This document shows positions 43,240 to 51,638 of a stretch of DNA of 64,000 bases, piece by piece. Within the stretch, counting starts at the first letter, position 1, and every line of letters starts with the position of its first letter. Origin of the DNA: Spirochaetales bacterium (GTDB lineage: Bacteria > Spirochaetota > Spirochaetia > JABEVK01); the NCBI GenBank assembly GCA_947478845.1, contig CANJXC010000002.1:248001-312000 (forward strand), given 5' to 3'. The notes under the pieces are model-generated. The model was not told the DNA's origin and made no database searches. It was given only the letters and a program-made list of their open reading frames with translations. The position numbers and the translations under genes were made by a program.

Positions 43240-44481
43240 TCAGTCGAGCCCGGGGACGGGGAACTTGGCGCAAAGGGCCGCCACTTCGGCATTAATTTTG
43301 CCCAATTCGGCTTCGTCCTCGGCGGCCTTCAGCGCGCGGTCGATCCAAGTGGCTATTTTTTCCATTTCAGGGGCACCAAAACCACGACTGGTCACTGCAG
43401 GGGTACCTAGGCGTATGCCGCTTGGGTCGCTGGCCTTTCGGGTTTCACCCGGCACGGTGTTGTAATTGAGCACGATTCCGGCCTTTTCGAGCGCGGTGGC
43501 CGCAATTTTGCCGCTGACGCCCTTGTTATTGAGGTCGATGAGCATCAGGTGGTTGTCGGTACCGCCGGAAATCAGGTTGAAACCCCGTTTGGTGAGCGCC
43601 GCGGCGAGAGTTTTGGCGTTGGCGACGACGTTGGCGGCGTAGGTACGGAAGCTCGGTTCGAGGGCTTCTTTGAGCGCCACGGCAAGAGCAGCGGTGGTGG
43701 CATTGTGCGGCCCGCCCTGCAAACCAGGAAACACCGCTTTGTCGATGGCCTTGGCGTGCACTTCTTTGCACAGAATCATGGCTCCGCGCGGCCCGCGCAG
43801 CGTTTTGTGGGTGGTAGTGGTCACCACATCGGCATAGGGGATGGGGCTCGGATGCGCTCCCCCGGCCACCAAGCCCGAGATATGAGCCATATCCACAAAC
43901 AAAAGCGCCCCGCACTCATCGGCAATGGCGCGGAAGCGGGCGAAATCGAGCTGGCGGGGGTAGGCCGAGTGGCCGGCGATGAGAAGCTTGGGTTTGTGCT
44001 CCAGGGCTAGGCTGCGAACTTCGTCGTAATTGATCAGTCCGGTCTTTTCATCGAGGGAATAGTGCACCCCTTTGAGCCATTTGCCAGTGAGGCTTGCCTT
44101 GCTGCCGTGAGTGAGGTGACCACCATGACTCAGGTTGAGCCCTAGAATGGTATCGCCCGGTTGGCAGAAGGCAAAATACACCGCCAGGTTGGCCGGCGAG
44201 CCGGAATAGGGCTGAACATTCACGTGTTCGGCACCAAAAAGCTTCTTGGCACGCTCGATGGCCAGCAGTTCCACGGCGTCGCAGTTGACCTGGCCTTGGT
44301 AGTAGCGCGCCCCGGCGTAGCCTTCGGAGTACTTGTTGGCGAAGACCGAGCCCGAAGCCTCGAGCACGGCCTTCGATGCGTAGTTTTCACTGGCGATAAG
44401 CCGAATCGTCGACTTCTGGTAGGCTTCTTCAGCACGTATCATTGCAAACAGGGCGGGGTCTTGGGTGGAGAGGGCACTCAT
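43240..44481 (-). CDS. glyA: Serine hydroxymethyltransferase
   Basis: PLP enzyme interconverting serine and glycine with tetrahydrofolate. 413 residues from the ATG at 44481; the longer frame lacks family residues upstream. Conserved parts: RLIASENYASKAVLEASGS, NKYSEGYAGARYYQG, HGGHLTHG, DMAHISGLVAGGAHP and VTTTTHKTLRGPRGAMI with the Schiff-base Lys. The ATG has no Shine-Dalgarno and is four bases from the predicted transcript start. Confidence 0.97.
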   Translation of the reverse strand: MSALSTQDPALFAMIRAEEAYQKSTIRLIASENYASKAVLEASGSVFANKYSEGYAGARYYQGQVNCDAVELLAIERAKKLFGAEHVNVQPYSGSPANLAVYFAFCQPGDTILGLNLSHGGHLTHGSKASLTGKWLKGVHYSLDEKTGLINYDEVRSLALEHKPKLLIAGHSAYPRQLDFARFRAIADECGALLFVDMAHISGLVAGGAHPSPIPYADVVTTTTHKTLRGPRGAMILCKEVHAKAIDKAVFPGLQGGPHNATTAALAVALKEALEPSFRTYAANVVANAKTLAAALTKRGFNLISGGTDNHLMLIDLNNKGVSGKIAATALEKAGIVLNYNTVPGETRKASDPSGIRLGTPAVTSRGFGAPEMEKIATWIDRALKAAEDEAELGKINAEVAALCAKFPVPGLD

Positions 44482-44491
44482 AGTGCGCCTG

Positions 44492-44497
44492 AGTATA
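44492..44497 (-). promoter_or_regulatory. -10 hexamer for glyA
   Basis: Minus strand TGTTATACT, an extended -10 with TG one base upstream of TATACT. TTGTTT lies 18 bases further upstream. The predicted leader is four bases. Confidence 0.55.
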
Positions 44498-44524
44498 ACA
44501 AACGCCCTAAAAAGGAAACAACCC

Positions 44525-44869
44525 CTATTCGTTGTCGCGTAGGCGCCCCCGGGTCTTCTCGAGAGCCTTGAGGAACTCTCCGGTATCCACGGGTGTTTCC
44601 TTGGGGGCTTCCTGCTTCGGGCCAGCAGACTTTTTGAGGGGAATCGACAGGGTTTTGTTGAGCATTTCCAGCTCAAAGAGAACTTTACCTTGAAGCTCCG
44701 TGAGCTTGCGAAGCCGTTCGAGGGCTTCACTCTGGCCGGTAAACCAAAGCCAGAACGGCCGGAACAGCATCAGGGTCACCAAACCCACGAAAAAGCACAC
44801 CGCGAGGAACAGCCCGTAGTGGAGCAACCAGGCAATCACTTCGGTGGGGAAGACTTTGGAAAGTTCCAT
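44525..44869 (-). CDS. Small membrane protein of unknown function
   Basis: 114 residues from the ATG at 44869 behind GAGGTG. One or two hydrophobic segments near residues 12-40 (VIAWLLHYGLFLAVCFFVGL then a second), followed by a charged helix (EALERLRKLTELQGKVLFEL) and a Lys/Glu/Pro-rich tail. No family is recognised. It overlaps the upstream unknown gene by a few bases, so the two form an operon. It may anchor something at the membrane. Confidence 0.7.
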   Translation of the reverse strand: MELSKVFPTEVIAWLLHYGLFLAVCFFVGLVTLMLFRPFWLWFTGQSEALERLRKLTELQGKVLFELEMLNKTLSIPLKKSAGPKQEAPKETPVDTGEFLKALEKTRGRLRDNE

Positions 44870-44871
44870 CT

Positions 44872-45321
44872 TCACCTCACAAGGGGGGGAGTCAGGGGGA
44901 CAAGTTGCGACAGATAGCTCTGCCAGGCCTCTAGCGTGAGGGGCGGGGAACGGTCTTCAAAGTCTGGTTCTATCCATTCCTCAATTTCAGGGACAAAGGG
45001 AAGGGGACCCGCCACATGGGTCTGCAGCTCCACCCCGCCGAGCCTCCCGGCCGCGGTCCATTCGAAACGAAAATGGTCGTTACCCTGCACACCGGAAAAG
45101 TCGAGCATCAACAGGTCGGTCGTGGGTTCATCGTCCTCGAGCCCGGAAAAGTCCAGGTAATAGAGGCCCCGTTGGGGGTCCCATTCGGCAAAGCAGACCA
45201 ACGAGCTCTCAAGCGACTTATAGAGCTGGGAGTACGAAATGCGCGTGGTGCACTTCCAAATTCCTTCCTTTTTTTGAAAGGTATCGAGCACCACGGCCAA
45301 AGTTTTTGCCGCGAGGGTCAT
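44872..45321 (-). CDS. Protein of unknown function
   Basis: 149 residues, acidic at the C-terminus, no signal peptide and no helix. Sequence such as RISYSQLYKSLESSLVCFAEW and LYYLDFSGLEDDEP suggests an alpha/beta fold of regulatory or binding type, but no family is recognised. It is the first gene of a two-gene unit with a small membrane protein. The ATG follows TACGCT by six bases, so a leaderless transcript is expected. Confidence 0.65.
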   Translation of the reverse strand: MTLAAKTLAVVLDTFQKKEGIWKCTTRISYSQLYKSLESSLVCFAEWDPQRGLYYLDFSGLEDDEPTTDLLMLDFSGVQGNDHFRFEWTAAGRLGGVELQTHVAGPLPFVPEIEEWIEPDFEDRSPPLTLEAWQSYLSQLVPLTPPLVR

Positions 45322-45327
45322 ACTTCA

Positions 45328-45333
45328 AGCGTA
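45328..45333 (-). promoter_or_regulatory. -10 hexamer for the gene at 45321
   Basis: TACGCT, six bases (TGAAGT), ATG at 45321. No clear -35. It fits the leaderless spacing. Confidence 0.35.
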
Positions 45334-45383
45334 GTGCGAAGCAGGCCAGATTGCACGAACAAAAACACCCGGAAAAAACAGCA

Positions 45384-45414
45384 TCGACAGTTTTAGTTAG
45401 TTTCGGGTTATAGT
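45384..45414 (+). promoter_or_regulatory. Candidate promoter upstream of the lipoprotein array
   Basis: TCGACA (45384-45389) and TATAGT (45409-45414) with a 19-bp spacer. It lies 20 bases before the ATG at 45434, with a GGGGGGTG Shine-Dalgarno in between. The spacer is long, so support is moderate. Confidence 0.35.
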
Positions 45415-45433
45415 CAGGTTTGGGGGGGTGAAG

Positions 45434-45754
45434 ATGTTGGACTTCGTTCGCAGGCTCTTGCTGGTTTCTTACACGGCTTTGATGTTGGCGGGATGCTCGT
45501 TGCCCCAAGCTCCGGCCCCCACTTTGAGCTATCAGGCCAACGGCGGCAACGGGTTGGTGTCAAAACCCCGAGCCTTCCCTGGCCGCGTAGCCTTTGTGGC
45601 CTCCACAGTTACCTTGGTGCGCGAGGGTTATCAGTTTGCCGGCTGGAACACCAGCCCCGTTGCAACCGGCCCCGACCTCGTCGGTGAGGTTTTCCTCGCC
45701 GGTGATACCGTGCTGTACGCCCGCTGGGTAGCCGATGACAGGGTTTCGCCCTAA
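45434..45754 (+). CDS. Small lipoprotein with one InlB/Flg_new-type repeat
   Basis: 106 residues from the ATG at 45434; a GTG six bases upstream is less likely. Signal peptide with lipobox LAGC (Cys about residue 21). The mature part is one Listeria-Bacteroides (InlB B-type) repeat: LSYQANGGNG, YQFAGWNTSPVATGPD and LYARW mark its beta strands. It is a free-standing single module, the smallest member of the array. Confidence 0.8.
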   Translation: MLDFVRRLLLVSYTALMLAGCSLPQAPAPTLSYQANGGNGLVSKPRAFPGRVAFVASTVTLVREGYQFAGWNTSPVATGPDLVGEVFLAGDTVLYARWVADDRVSP

Positions 45755-45806
45755 TCCACTAGAAAAAGTGAGAAACTTGGGCTATACTCTCCTCAGTGGG
45801 TATGAT

Positions 45807-46559
45807 ATGAACCGGTTCAATCCGATGCTGGTTGCGGCCCTGCTGTTTGGGACCCTAACGTTCTCTTCCTGTGTGCTTCCTTTGGGGGCGCCCGCGGGGG
45901 GCCTTTCTGTACACGTAAACTTCCCACGCCAACTTTCTGCTGCTTCCGGGTTTACTCTTGCCGATTTGGCCTTTTGGGAAGTCGTGGGCAGTGGCCCGGC
46001 TGGAGCCGTGCTTCAGGCGGATTACACCAAAACCACCACTCAGGCCGACGTGACGGGGTTGGTGCCCGGTGAATGGGCCATCACTGTCAACGCAATGGAT
46101 GCTACGCGTGAGCGTATTTTGACCGGTTCCACCGTGGTCACTCTTGTGGCGGGCCAGCCCAACGTGGTCGACATTGCCCTGAAAAACGCGAATAGCGTTG
46201 TGGTGACCGTGAACTTCGCTGACCCCCAGCAACCGGTTTTGGCAATCAACCGCACCACCAACAACGTCAGCGTGAACTCAGAGAGTAACCTGGTGGTATT
46301 TGATTCCTCCAGTGCCTCATTGTTAAGCCTTAAAGTGACCACCGAGTTCGACAGCTATGCGTGGTACCTCAATAACGTGGAAACTCCGGTTTGTTCTGTG
46401 GCAGAGTGCGTGCTCTCCGGCCCGGGCCAAGTAGAACTGCCCGCTGGCACCTCGACTTTTCTGCTGGTGGTTGGGAAGGGTGGCCAGTATTACTCCCAGC
46501 AGTTCTGGGTGACAGATGTGTATGTTGTTCCCACGGAGACTCTGGGGATAAAGGGATGA
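45807..46559 (+). CDS. Lipoprotein, array member A
   Basis: 250 residues from the ATG at 45807. Lipobox FSSC, Cys at about residue 22. The mature protein has an N-terminal part (GLSVHVNFPRQL..., TGLVPGEWAITVNAMD) related in pattern to the other members, and the C-terminal ~100 residues end with FDSYAWYLNNVETPVCS, LVVGKGGQYYSQQFWVTDVY. That C-terminal module recurs in members B and C. It has no InlB-type repeat. TATACT at 45783-45788 gives a 12-nt leader. Its stop overlaps the next ATG. Confidence 0.82.
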   Translation: MNRFNPMLVAALLFGTLTFSSCVLPLGAPAGGLSVHVNFPRQLSAASGFTLADLAFWEVVGSGPAGAVLQADYTKTTTQADVTGLVPGEWAITVNAMDATRERILTGSTVVTLVAGQPNVVDIALKNANSVVVTVNFADPQQPVLAINRTTNNVSVNSESNLVVFDSSSASLLSLKVTTEFDSYAWYLNNVETPVCSVAECVLSGPGQVELPAGTSTFLLVVGKGGQYYSQQFWVTDVYVVPTETLGIKG

Positions 46560-48085
46560 AGAAGTTTGTTCTTCTGGCCTTTGGCGCCATGCTGGTCTTT
46601 AGTTCGTGCACTTCGCCTACCAATCCACCATCGGAATCAACGCTCGTCCTTCATGTTACGGGCTCGGCTCGCACGATTACAGCTAAACTTCCCGCGGTCG
46701 ACCACTACTCGGCCATGCTGACTTCTGAAGCAGGAGCGGTGATCGAAGTAAAGGCCTTGAGCCAAGAGACCCCGATTGCTTTGACAAAAGGAACTTGGTC
46801 GGTGCTCATCCGGGCTTTCGATCAGGCGGGCGAGCAAATTGGGGAGGGGTTGTCTAAGGCTACCATCGTTGCCGGCCTGAACACCCTCGTGGTGGCGGTC
46901 AGCCCGCTGCGTCGCGTCACTGGCAGTTTCGATATCGTTGTCATGTTTTCCGAGGCGGCGACAGGGCTCGACTTTCTGTTGACGCCATGGCCCAACGCGA
47001 CACCGGGTACGCTTCCCTCCAACGCGATCACCCTGTCTTTGCCGCCAGTTAGCGAGGCAGTTGCTTTGGTTGCTGATACCGGCCTGTTAAAAAGTGGATC
47101 CTACACATTCGACCTCACCACGAAAAAAGCAGAGTTCAAAGGTACGCTCACTAGCGGCGATTACTTGATAATGATGTACCCGACCAGCGAGTCCGGAAGC
47201 CGGCTTGCAACCTACGGCGAGATACTCAAGATTTACGATTATGGTGCCGCAGCACAAACCTTGAACCGCCCGAGCTTCTTTGTGAACTTCGATGCCGGCC
47301 GAGGCACCCTTGCGATGGACCCTCAGCCCATTCCCTTTGGTCTTTCCAGTGCTTTGACCCCTCAAAAGTTCACCCCTCCCCTCGGCGAAGTGTTTGCAGG
47401 TTGGAAAGAAGGCAACGCGACCACCCTGATCTCTGACGAAGCCTCCTACACGATGAAATCTGATCATGACGTTACGCTCACAGCGCAGTGGGTTGTTCCG
47501 GAGTTGCATTTTGAACTTCAGGGTGGAACTTCTTCGATTGCAAACCTGCCAATACCCGTCGGCACAATCCGAACTTTGCCCGATCCGGGCAATGCGCCAC
47601 CCACACCCTTCACACTCTTTAAAGAGTGGAACACCCTGCCAGATGGTAGCGGCACCTCCTACCTTAATCCCACAGGTTTGTCCTATGCGATGTTTTACGA
47701 CGCTCCTCCTGTGTTGACGCTGTACGCGCAATGGATCTACCGACATCAGGCGGTCTTTAGCGTTAGTTTCGCATTGCCCAACCATCCTGTACTTTCGGCA
47801 GGCAATCTTTCAGACCCAAGCGCTGCTTTGTTGACCGACAACGTGGTGAAGTTTAGTTCCCGAGGAGAGTCTGCGGTCGTCTTGCAGCTTTCACAAGGCT
47901 TTGACAGTTATGACTGGTACATCGACGGCATCAGGAACTCCTCGCTCTGGGGGAGTAGCAGGTGTGTTTTGGCGGGGAATGGAAAATTAATTCTGAGTGC
48001 ACTGAGGTCCACCTTCCTGGTCATCGTGAGCAAGAGCGGCGAGTATTACTCTAAAGAGTTCTGGGTAATGGACGTGGACAAATGA
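46556..48085 (+). CDS. Lipoprotein, array member B, with two InlB-type repeats
   Basis: 509 residues from an ATG that overlaps the stop of member A (ATGA) behind AAAGGG. Lipobox FSSC. Domains: a conserved N-terminal region (about 25-235) with LVLHVTGSARTI, VDHYSAMLTS, ALTKGTWSVLIRAFD and GSFDIVVMFSEAATGLDFLL; repeat 1 (about 238-320) inside a near-identical DNA segment; repeat 2 ending LTLYAQW; then the C-terminal module (FDSYDWYIDG... YYSKEFWVMDV). A surface or periplasmic role is inferred; no enzyme motif is seen. Confidence 0.85.
   Translation: MKKFVLLAFGAMLVFSSCTSPTNPPSESTLVLHVTGSARTITAKLPAVDHYSAMLTSEAGAVIEVKALSQETPIALTKGTWSVLIRAFDQAGEQIGEGLSKATIVAGLNTLVVAVSPLRRVTGSFDIVVMFSEAATGLDFLLTPWPNATPGTLPSNAITLSLPPVSEAVALVADTGLLKSGSYTFDLTTKKAEFKGTLTSGDYLIMMYPTSESGSRLATYGEILKIYDYGAAAQTLNRPSFFVNFDAGRGTLAMDPQPIPFGLSSALTPQKFTPPLGEVFAGWKEGNATTLISDEASYTMKSDHDVTLTAQWVVPELHFELQGGTSSIANLPIPVGTIRTLPDPGNAPPTPFTLFKEWNTLPDGSGTSYLNPTGLSYAMFYDAPPVLTLYAQWIYRHQAVFSVSFALPNHPVLSAGNLSDPSAALLTDNVVKFSSRGESAVVLQLSQGFDSYDWYIDGIRNSSLWGSSRCVLAGNGKLILSALRSTFLVIVSKSGEYYSKEFWVMDVDK
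47268..47499 (+). repeat. 232-bp near-identical repeat, copy 1 (in member B)
   Basis: Identical to 48802-49033 except A/T at 47357 and 47482 (partner positions 48891 and 49016), with no gap. It encodes one complete InlB-type module. Just outside it the two genes diverge strongly. The first difference changes Thr to Ser; the second is silent. Confidence 0.97.
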
Positions 48086-48092
48086 GGCGCAA

Positions 48093-49379
48093 ATGACAAA
48101 ACTTGTGGCCCTAGAAATTGGAGTACTTCTGTTGCTCACGTCGTGTACCGGAATCATAAGCACCTTAAATGAAACAACCCTCTTGGTGCATGTGAAACAA
48201 TCGGCACGCACAATAGAGGCAACGCTCGGTGCTGTAACACATTATGAAGCGAAATTGACGCCTGATCCTGGTCCTGACCGGGGTGATATCGAGGTATCAA
48301 ACCTGAACCAGGAGGATCCGATCGTTCTGGCAACTGGTTGGTGGACCGTTCTGGTATCGGCCTTTGATGGGAATGGTCATAAAATTGGTGAAGGCTGGGG
48401 GCGAATCGAGGTTAAGGCCGGCACCAACAGCGTCTCAATTTTGACCGGTCCGCTGAAAAGATCGACCGGCAGCTTTGATGTGGTAATAGAATATGCCGAA
48501 GTAGCCACTGGGCTCGAGTTCATCTTGTCCCCGTGGCCCGATCAGTCTGAAAACTTCCAAACGACAGCTCTTCAGTTGATTCCAACCACCGAACTATTAC
48601 CACTGACCGTTGACCAGAGTTTCCTGACAGATGCTACATACAAACTTGATCTGAATAACCATCGGGCCGAGTTCAAAGGAACTTTGAAAAGTGGAGACTA
48701 CATGCTGTTGGCCTTCCCAACGACCAGTTCGGGCCGGAAGGGAACCTACGGCGAGATTCTCAGAATTTACGACTTCGGCGCAGCTGAATCGACCTTGTCC
48801 AGCCCGAGCTTCTTTGTGAACTTCGATGCCGGCCGAGGCACCCTTGCGATGGACCCTCAGCCCATTCCCTTTGGTCTTTCCAGTGCTTTGTCCCCTCAAA
48901 AGTTCACCCCTCCCCTCGGCGAAGTGTTTGCAGGTTGGAAAGAAGGCAACGCGACCACCCTGATCTCTGACGAAGCCTCCTACACGATGAAATCTGATCA
49001 TGACGTTACGCTCACTGCGCAGTGGGTTGTTCCACAGTTGACCTTTACTTGGAGTTTTGCCCTGCCCGACGACCCCGAGCTTTTAGTTTCTACAGGGTCT
49101 GGAAACTCAAGCTCAACTGATCTCGTTGTGTTCAACTCGAAAGAGGGCACCCTGGTGATTTTGACGGCGAGCAGTAACTTTGGCGTAGGTACCAGCTATG
49201 CGTGGTACGCCAATGGCGACTGGAAAAACCCAGTCTCTTTGAGCAAGGATTGTATTCTGGTCGGCTCCAAACCAGACGTAACCCTCGACGCCGGAACCTC
49301 GAGATTTTTGGTGGTCGTGAAAAGCCCTGATGGCCGGTATTACTCCAAAGAGTTCTGGGTTAAGGATCTTGGGAAATGA
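48093..49379 (+). CDS. Lipoprotein, array member C, with one InlB-type repeat
   Basis: 428 residues, seven bases after member B. Lipobox LTSC, Cys near residue 18. Same layout as B but shorter: N-terminal family region (LLVHVKQSARTIEATL, VTHYEAKLTP, LATGWWTVLVSAFDGNG, GSFDVVIEYAEVATGLEFIL), one InlB-type repeat lying within the near-identical segment, then the C-terminal module ending YYSKEFWVKDLGK. Diverges clearly from B in the N-terminal region while sharing the same repeat DNA. Confidence 0.85.
   Translation: MTKLVALEIGVLLLLTSCTGIISTLNETTLLVHVKQSARTIEATLGAVTHYEAKLTPDPGPDRGDIEVSNLNQEDPIVLATGWWTVLVSAFDGNGHKIGEGWGRIEVKAGTNSVSILTGPLKRSTGSFDVVIEYAEVATGLEFILSPWPDQSENFQTTALQLIPTTELLPLTVDQSFLTDATYKLDLNNHRAEFKGTLKSGDYMLLAFPTTSSGRKGTYGEILRIYDFGAAESTLSSPSFFVNFDAGRGTLAMDPQPIPFGLSSALSPQKFTPPLGEVFAGWKEGNATTLISDEASYTMKSDHDVTLTAQWVVPQLTFTWSFALPDDPELLVSTGSGNSSSTDLVVFNSKEGTLVILTASSNFGVGTSYAWYANGDWKNPVSLSKDCILVGSKPDVTLDAGTSRFLVVVKSPDGRYYSKEFWVKDLGK
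48802..49033 (+). repeat. 232-bp near-identical repeat, copy 2 (in member C)
   Basis: Direct-orientation copy of 47268-47499 with two substitutions and a constant offset of 1534 bp. Recombination between the copies would remove or duplicate one gene's length and fuse B to C in frame. Confidence 0.97.
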
Positions 49380-49386
49380 CGCTGCT

Positions 49387-51429
49387 ATGAGAAAGCTCAT
49401 TGCGCTGGCGCTCGGTTCACTCCTTTTCCTCACCTCGTGTGCTCAAGTTATCAACTCTGTGTTTGATGCGACTTTAGCAATTCACGTGACGAGTTTTGCG
49501 CGCACCCTAGAGGCAACACAGACCGAAGCTCTGGCGACAGTTGATCATTATTCAGCGACCTTGACCTCGACTTCCGGTGGTGGAGTAGTCCAGATTGACG
49601 ACCTCAATCAAGCTAAAACGATAGCATTGACCACAGGTCCGTGGAGTGTCGTGGTTAAGGCCTACGCACGGCCAGGGAATGCCGACAGTGACCAGATTGG
49701 TGAGGGAAGGCCTGAAAACGACCCCATCACTGTGGTTTCCCGTGAAAATAGCATCAATGTTAAGCTTGGCCCGGTAAGAAAGGGATACGGGAGCTTCGAC
49801 CTCACGGTTGACTACTCGGAAGAGGCCACAGGAGTCGATTTTTCACTGATGCCGTGGCCCAACACAGATGAGAGTGCGGTTTTTGGTGTCGTGACGGCGA
49901 CGACTACGAGTGCGGGCACGATTCCTCCAAAGACTGGCTTCCTGCAAAATGCGAGTTATACCCTCAACCTGCGAGATACCCTCGCCGAGTTCAAAGGGAC
50001 TCTTAGGAGTGGGGATTACCTAGTGCAGATCACCACCCATACTTCCTCTACTTCCTCAGGTAACTCGACCACCTACAGTGAGATTTTGAGGGTCTACGAT
50101 AATATTCCCGTCAAACGGACTCTGACCCATCCCAGCCATAATGTTAAGTTCAACCCTGGTCTGGGTACGGGAACAGTTGTGACCCAGCCCATACCGTTTG
50201 GCATGTCGAGTGCACTGGTGAGTTTTGGTACCCTGGGGTTTGGTGCTCCCAACGCCTCCGGAAAAGTATTTGACGGGTGGAAACAAAGCACCTCAATCAC
50301 TTTAATTGCTGACGAGGCATCTTATTTTATGCAGTCTACTGAGGATGTGACTTTGACAGCTCAGTGGCGAGATCCTGTGGTGATTCTTTACAACTATGAC
50401 GGAACCCTTGAACTTGCTCGTCCGGTGGTTACCAATCGCATAACTGCGGCTCTCACCAATAGCGGAGGTTCGCCGCCTTCTAGCTCGATGGTCTTTGACG
50501 GTTGGTACCTCGGGGTTAGCGGTGCCGGTGTACGCTACGGCACGGGTAGCACCTACACGATTCCGATGACCGTGACGAGCGATGTAAAGCTGTATGCGAA
50601 CTGGTTAGCCTTGGTAACTCTGCACTTTGACGGAAATGGCGCAAATGGTGGTTCGATGACAGATCGCCTATTGACACCGGGGCAAACGATTACTTTGGCC
50701 TCGAATGGGTTTACAAACTCAACGGCGAGCATATTTGGAGGCTGGACTATCATCAAGGGCGGTACGGTGGCCTACGCAAATGGCGCCTCGTTTACCATCG
50801 GTAATTCAGCAGTTACCTTGTACGCAAAGTGGTCCTCAGTTCCGGTGTATGCTTTGAACGTCAGTTCGTCAAACACCACTTACGGTACCGTGAGTGTGCA
50901 GGAAGGGGCTGGGCCATTCACCGCAGGAACCTTGATACACCTAACCGCCACCCCACTTGCCAATTATGCCTTTGTTAATTGGGAGGGAGATATCAGTGGA
51001 GTTGCAGGAGCTCGAAGTGCTGTAACGACCCTCACTATGCCTTCGGAGGCCGTGACTATCACAGCTAACTTTAGCGTTCCTTCCACTGGCGCTCTTTCCT
51101 CCACTGACCGGAGGTCTTACGGACGTGGGGCCAACTTCTACGCAGATATCTATTCATTTACAATTTCTACAGCCCAAACAGTGACGATCTCGATGGTCGC
51201 TCCGGGGAAAGATAGCTTTTTGTACCTTTACAAGAACTCGTGGCAAGGTGGTGATTTCATCGCACTGAACGATGACTCAGGTGGTACCTTGGACTCGATG
51301 ATAGGCCCAATCTCGCTAGCGCCCGGCACTTACTTTGTGGACGCAACATCCTATGGACAACTTGCTACTTTCAGTTACACATTGACTGCGAGCTCGACCT
51401 CTGGAGCAATTGCGTTGACTCAGTACTAA
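49387..51429 (+). CDS. Large lipoprotein, array member D, with repeats and a PPC domain
   Basis: 680 residues from the ATG at 49387, seven bases after member C. Lipobox LTSC. Same N-terminal family region as B and C (LAIHVTSFARTLEATQ, VDHYSATLTS, LTTGPWSVVVKAYARPG, GSFDLTVDYSEEATGVDFSL). Then three InlB-type repeats ending LTAQW, LYANW and LYAKW, and a divergent InlB repeat (IHLTATPLANYAFVNWEGD). It ends with a C-terminal PPC-type domain (FYADIYSFTISTAQTVTISM, FLYLYKNSW, APGTYFVDATSY). The C-terminal module of A-C is absent, replaced by PPC. Confidence 0.85.
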   Translation: MRKLIALALGSLLFLTSCAQVINSVFDATLAIHVTSFARTLEATQTEALATVDHYSATLTSTSGGGVVQIDDLNQAKTIALTTGPWSVVVKAYARPGNADSDQIGEGRPENDPITVVSRENSINVKLGPVRKGYGSFDLTVDYSEEATGVDFSLMPWPNTDESAVFGVVTATTTSAGTIPPKTGFLQNASYTLNLRDTLAEFKGTLRSGDYLVQITTHTSSTSSGNSTTYSEILRVYDNIPVKRTLTHPSHNVKFNPGLGTGTVVTQPIPFGMSSALVSFGTLGFGAPNASGKVFDGWKQSTSITLIADEASYFMQSTEDVTLTAQWRDPVVILYNYDGTLELARPVVTNRITAALTNSGGSPPSSSMVFDGWYLGVSGAGVRYGTGSTYTIPMTVTSDVKLYANWLALVTLHFDGNGANGGSMTDRLLTPGQTITLASNGFTNSTASIFGGWTIIKGGTVAYANGASFTIGNSAVTLYAKWSSVPVYALNVSSSNTTYGTVSVQEGAGPFTAGTLIHLTATPLANYAFVNWEGDISGVAGARSAVTTLTMPSEAVTITANFSVPSTGALSSTDRRSYGRGANFYADIYSFTISTAQTVTISMVAPGKDSFLYLYKNSWQGGDFIALNDDSGGTLDSMIGPISLAPGTYFVDATSYGQLATFSYTLTASSTSGAIALTQY

Positions 51430-51638
51430 CCCCCCCCGCGTCAGGAATGCGGAGGGTGGAGTCTGCCCTTAGGGCAGACTCCAGTTCTTCGGCGCAGCCG
51501 AAAACGGCCACCCCGCAGCACTCCGACCCGGGGACGCCTTAGGGTGTTCCCGGGGGACGCCCCGAGTTTAACTAGTTCTTCGCTTGCAACCTCAAGCACG
51601 AGCCTCCTCACCCCTGTTATCACGGGCAGGAGCGTGCG
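51430..51638. other. Hairpin-rich intergenic region
   Basis: No gene is seen. It holds an 11-bp perfect stem with a TTA loop (GGAGTCTGCCC and GGGCAGACTCC, 51458-51482), a second hairpin TTCGGC-GCA-GCCGAA just downstream, and GGGGACGCC twice. There is no T tract, so these are not classic terminators. A GCAGGAG Shine-Dalgarno lies before the next ATG. Short palindromes next to an Rpn/transposase gene could mark a mobile element edge. Confidence 0.6.

Noticed and set aside
44482-44524. A glycine riboswitch in front of glyA
   Set aside because: The predicted leader is four bases and the gap to the previous gene is 43 bp, too short for the aptamer.
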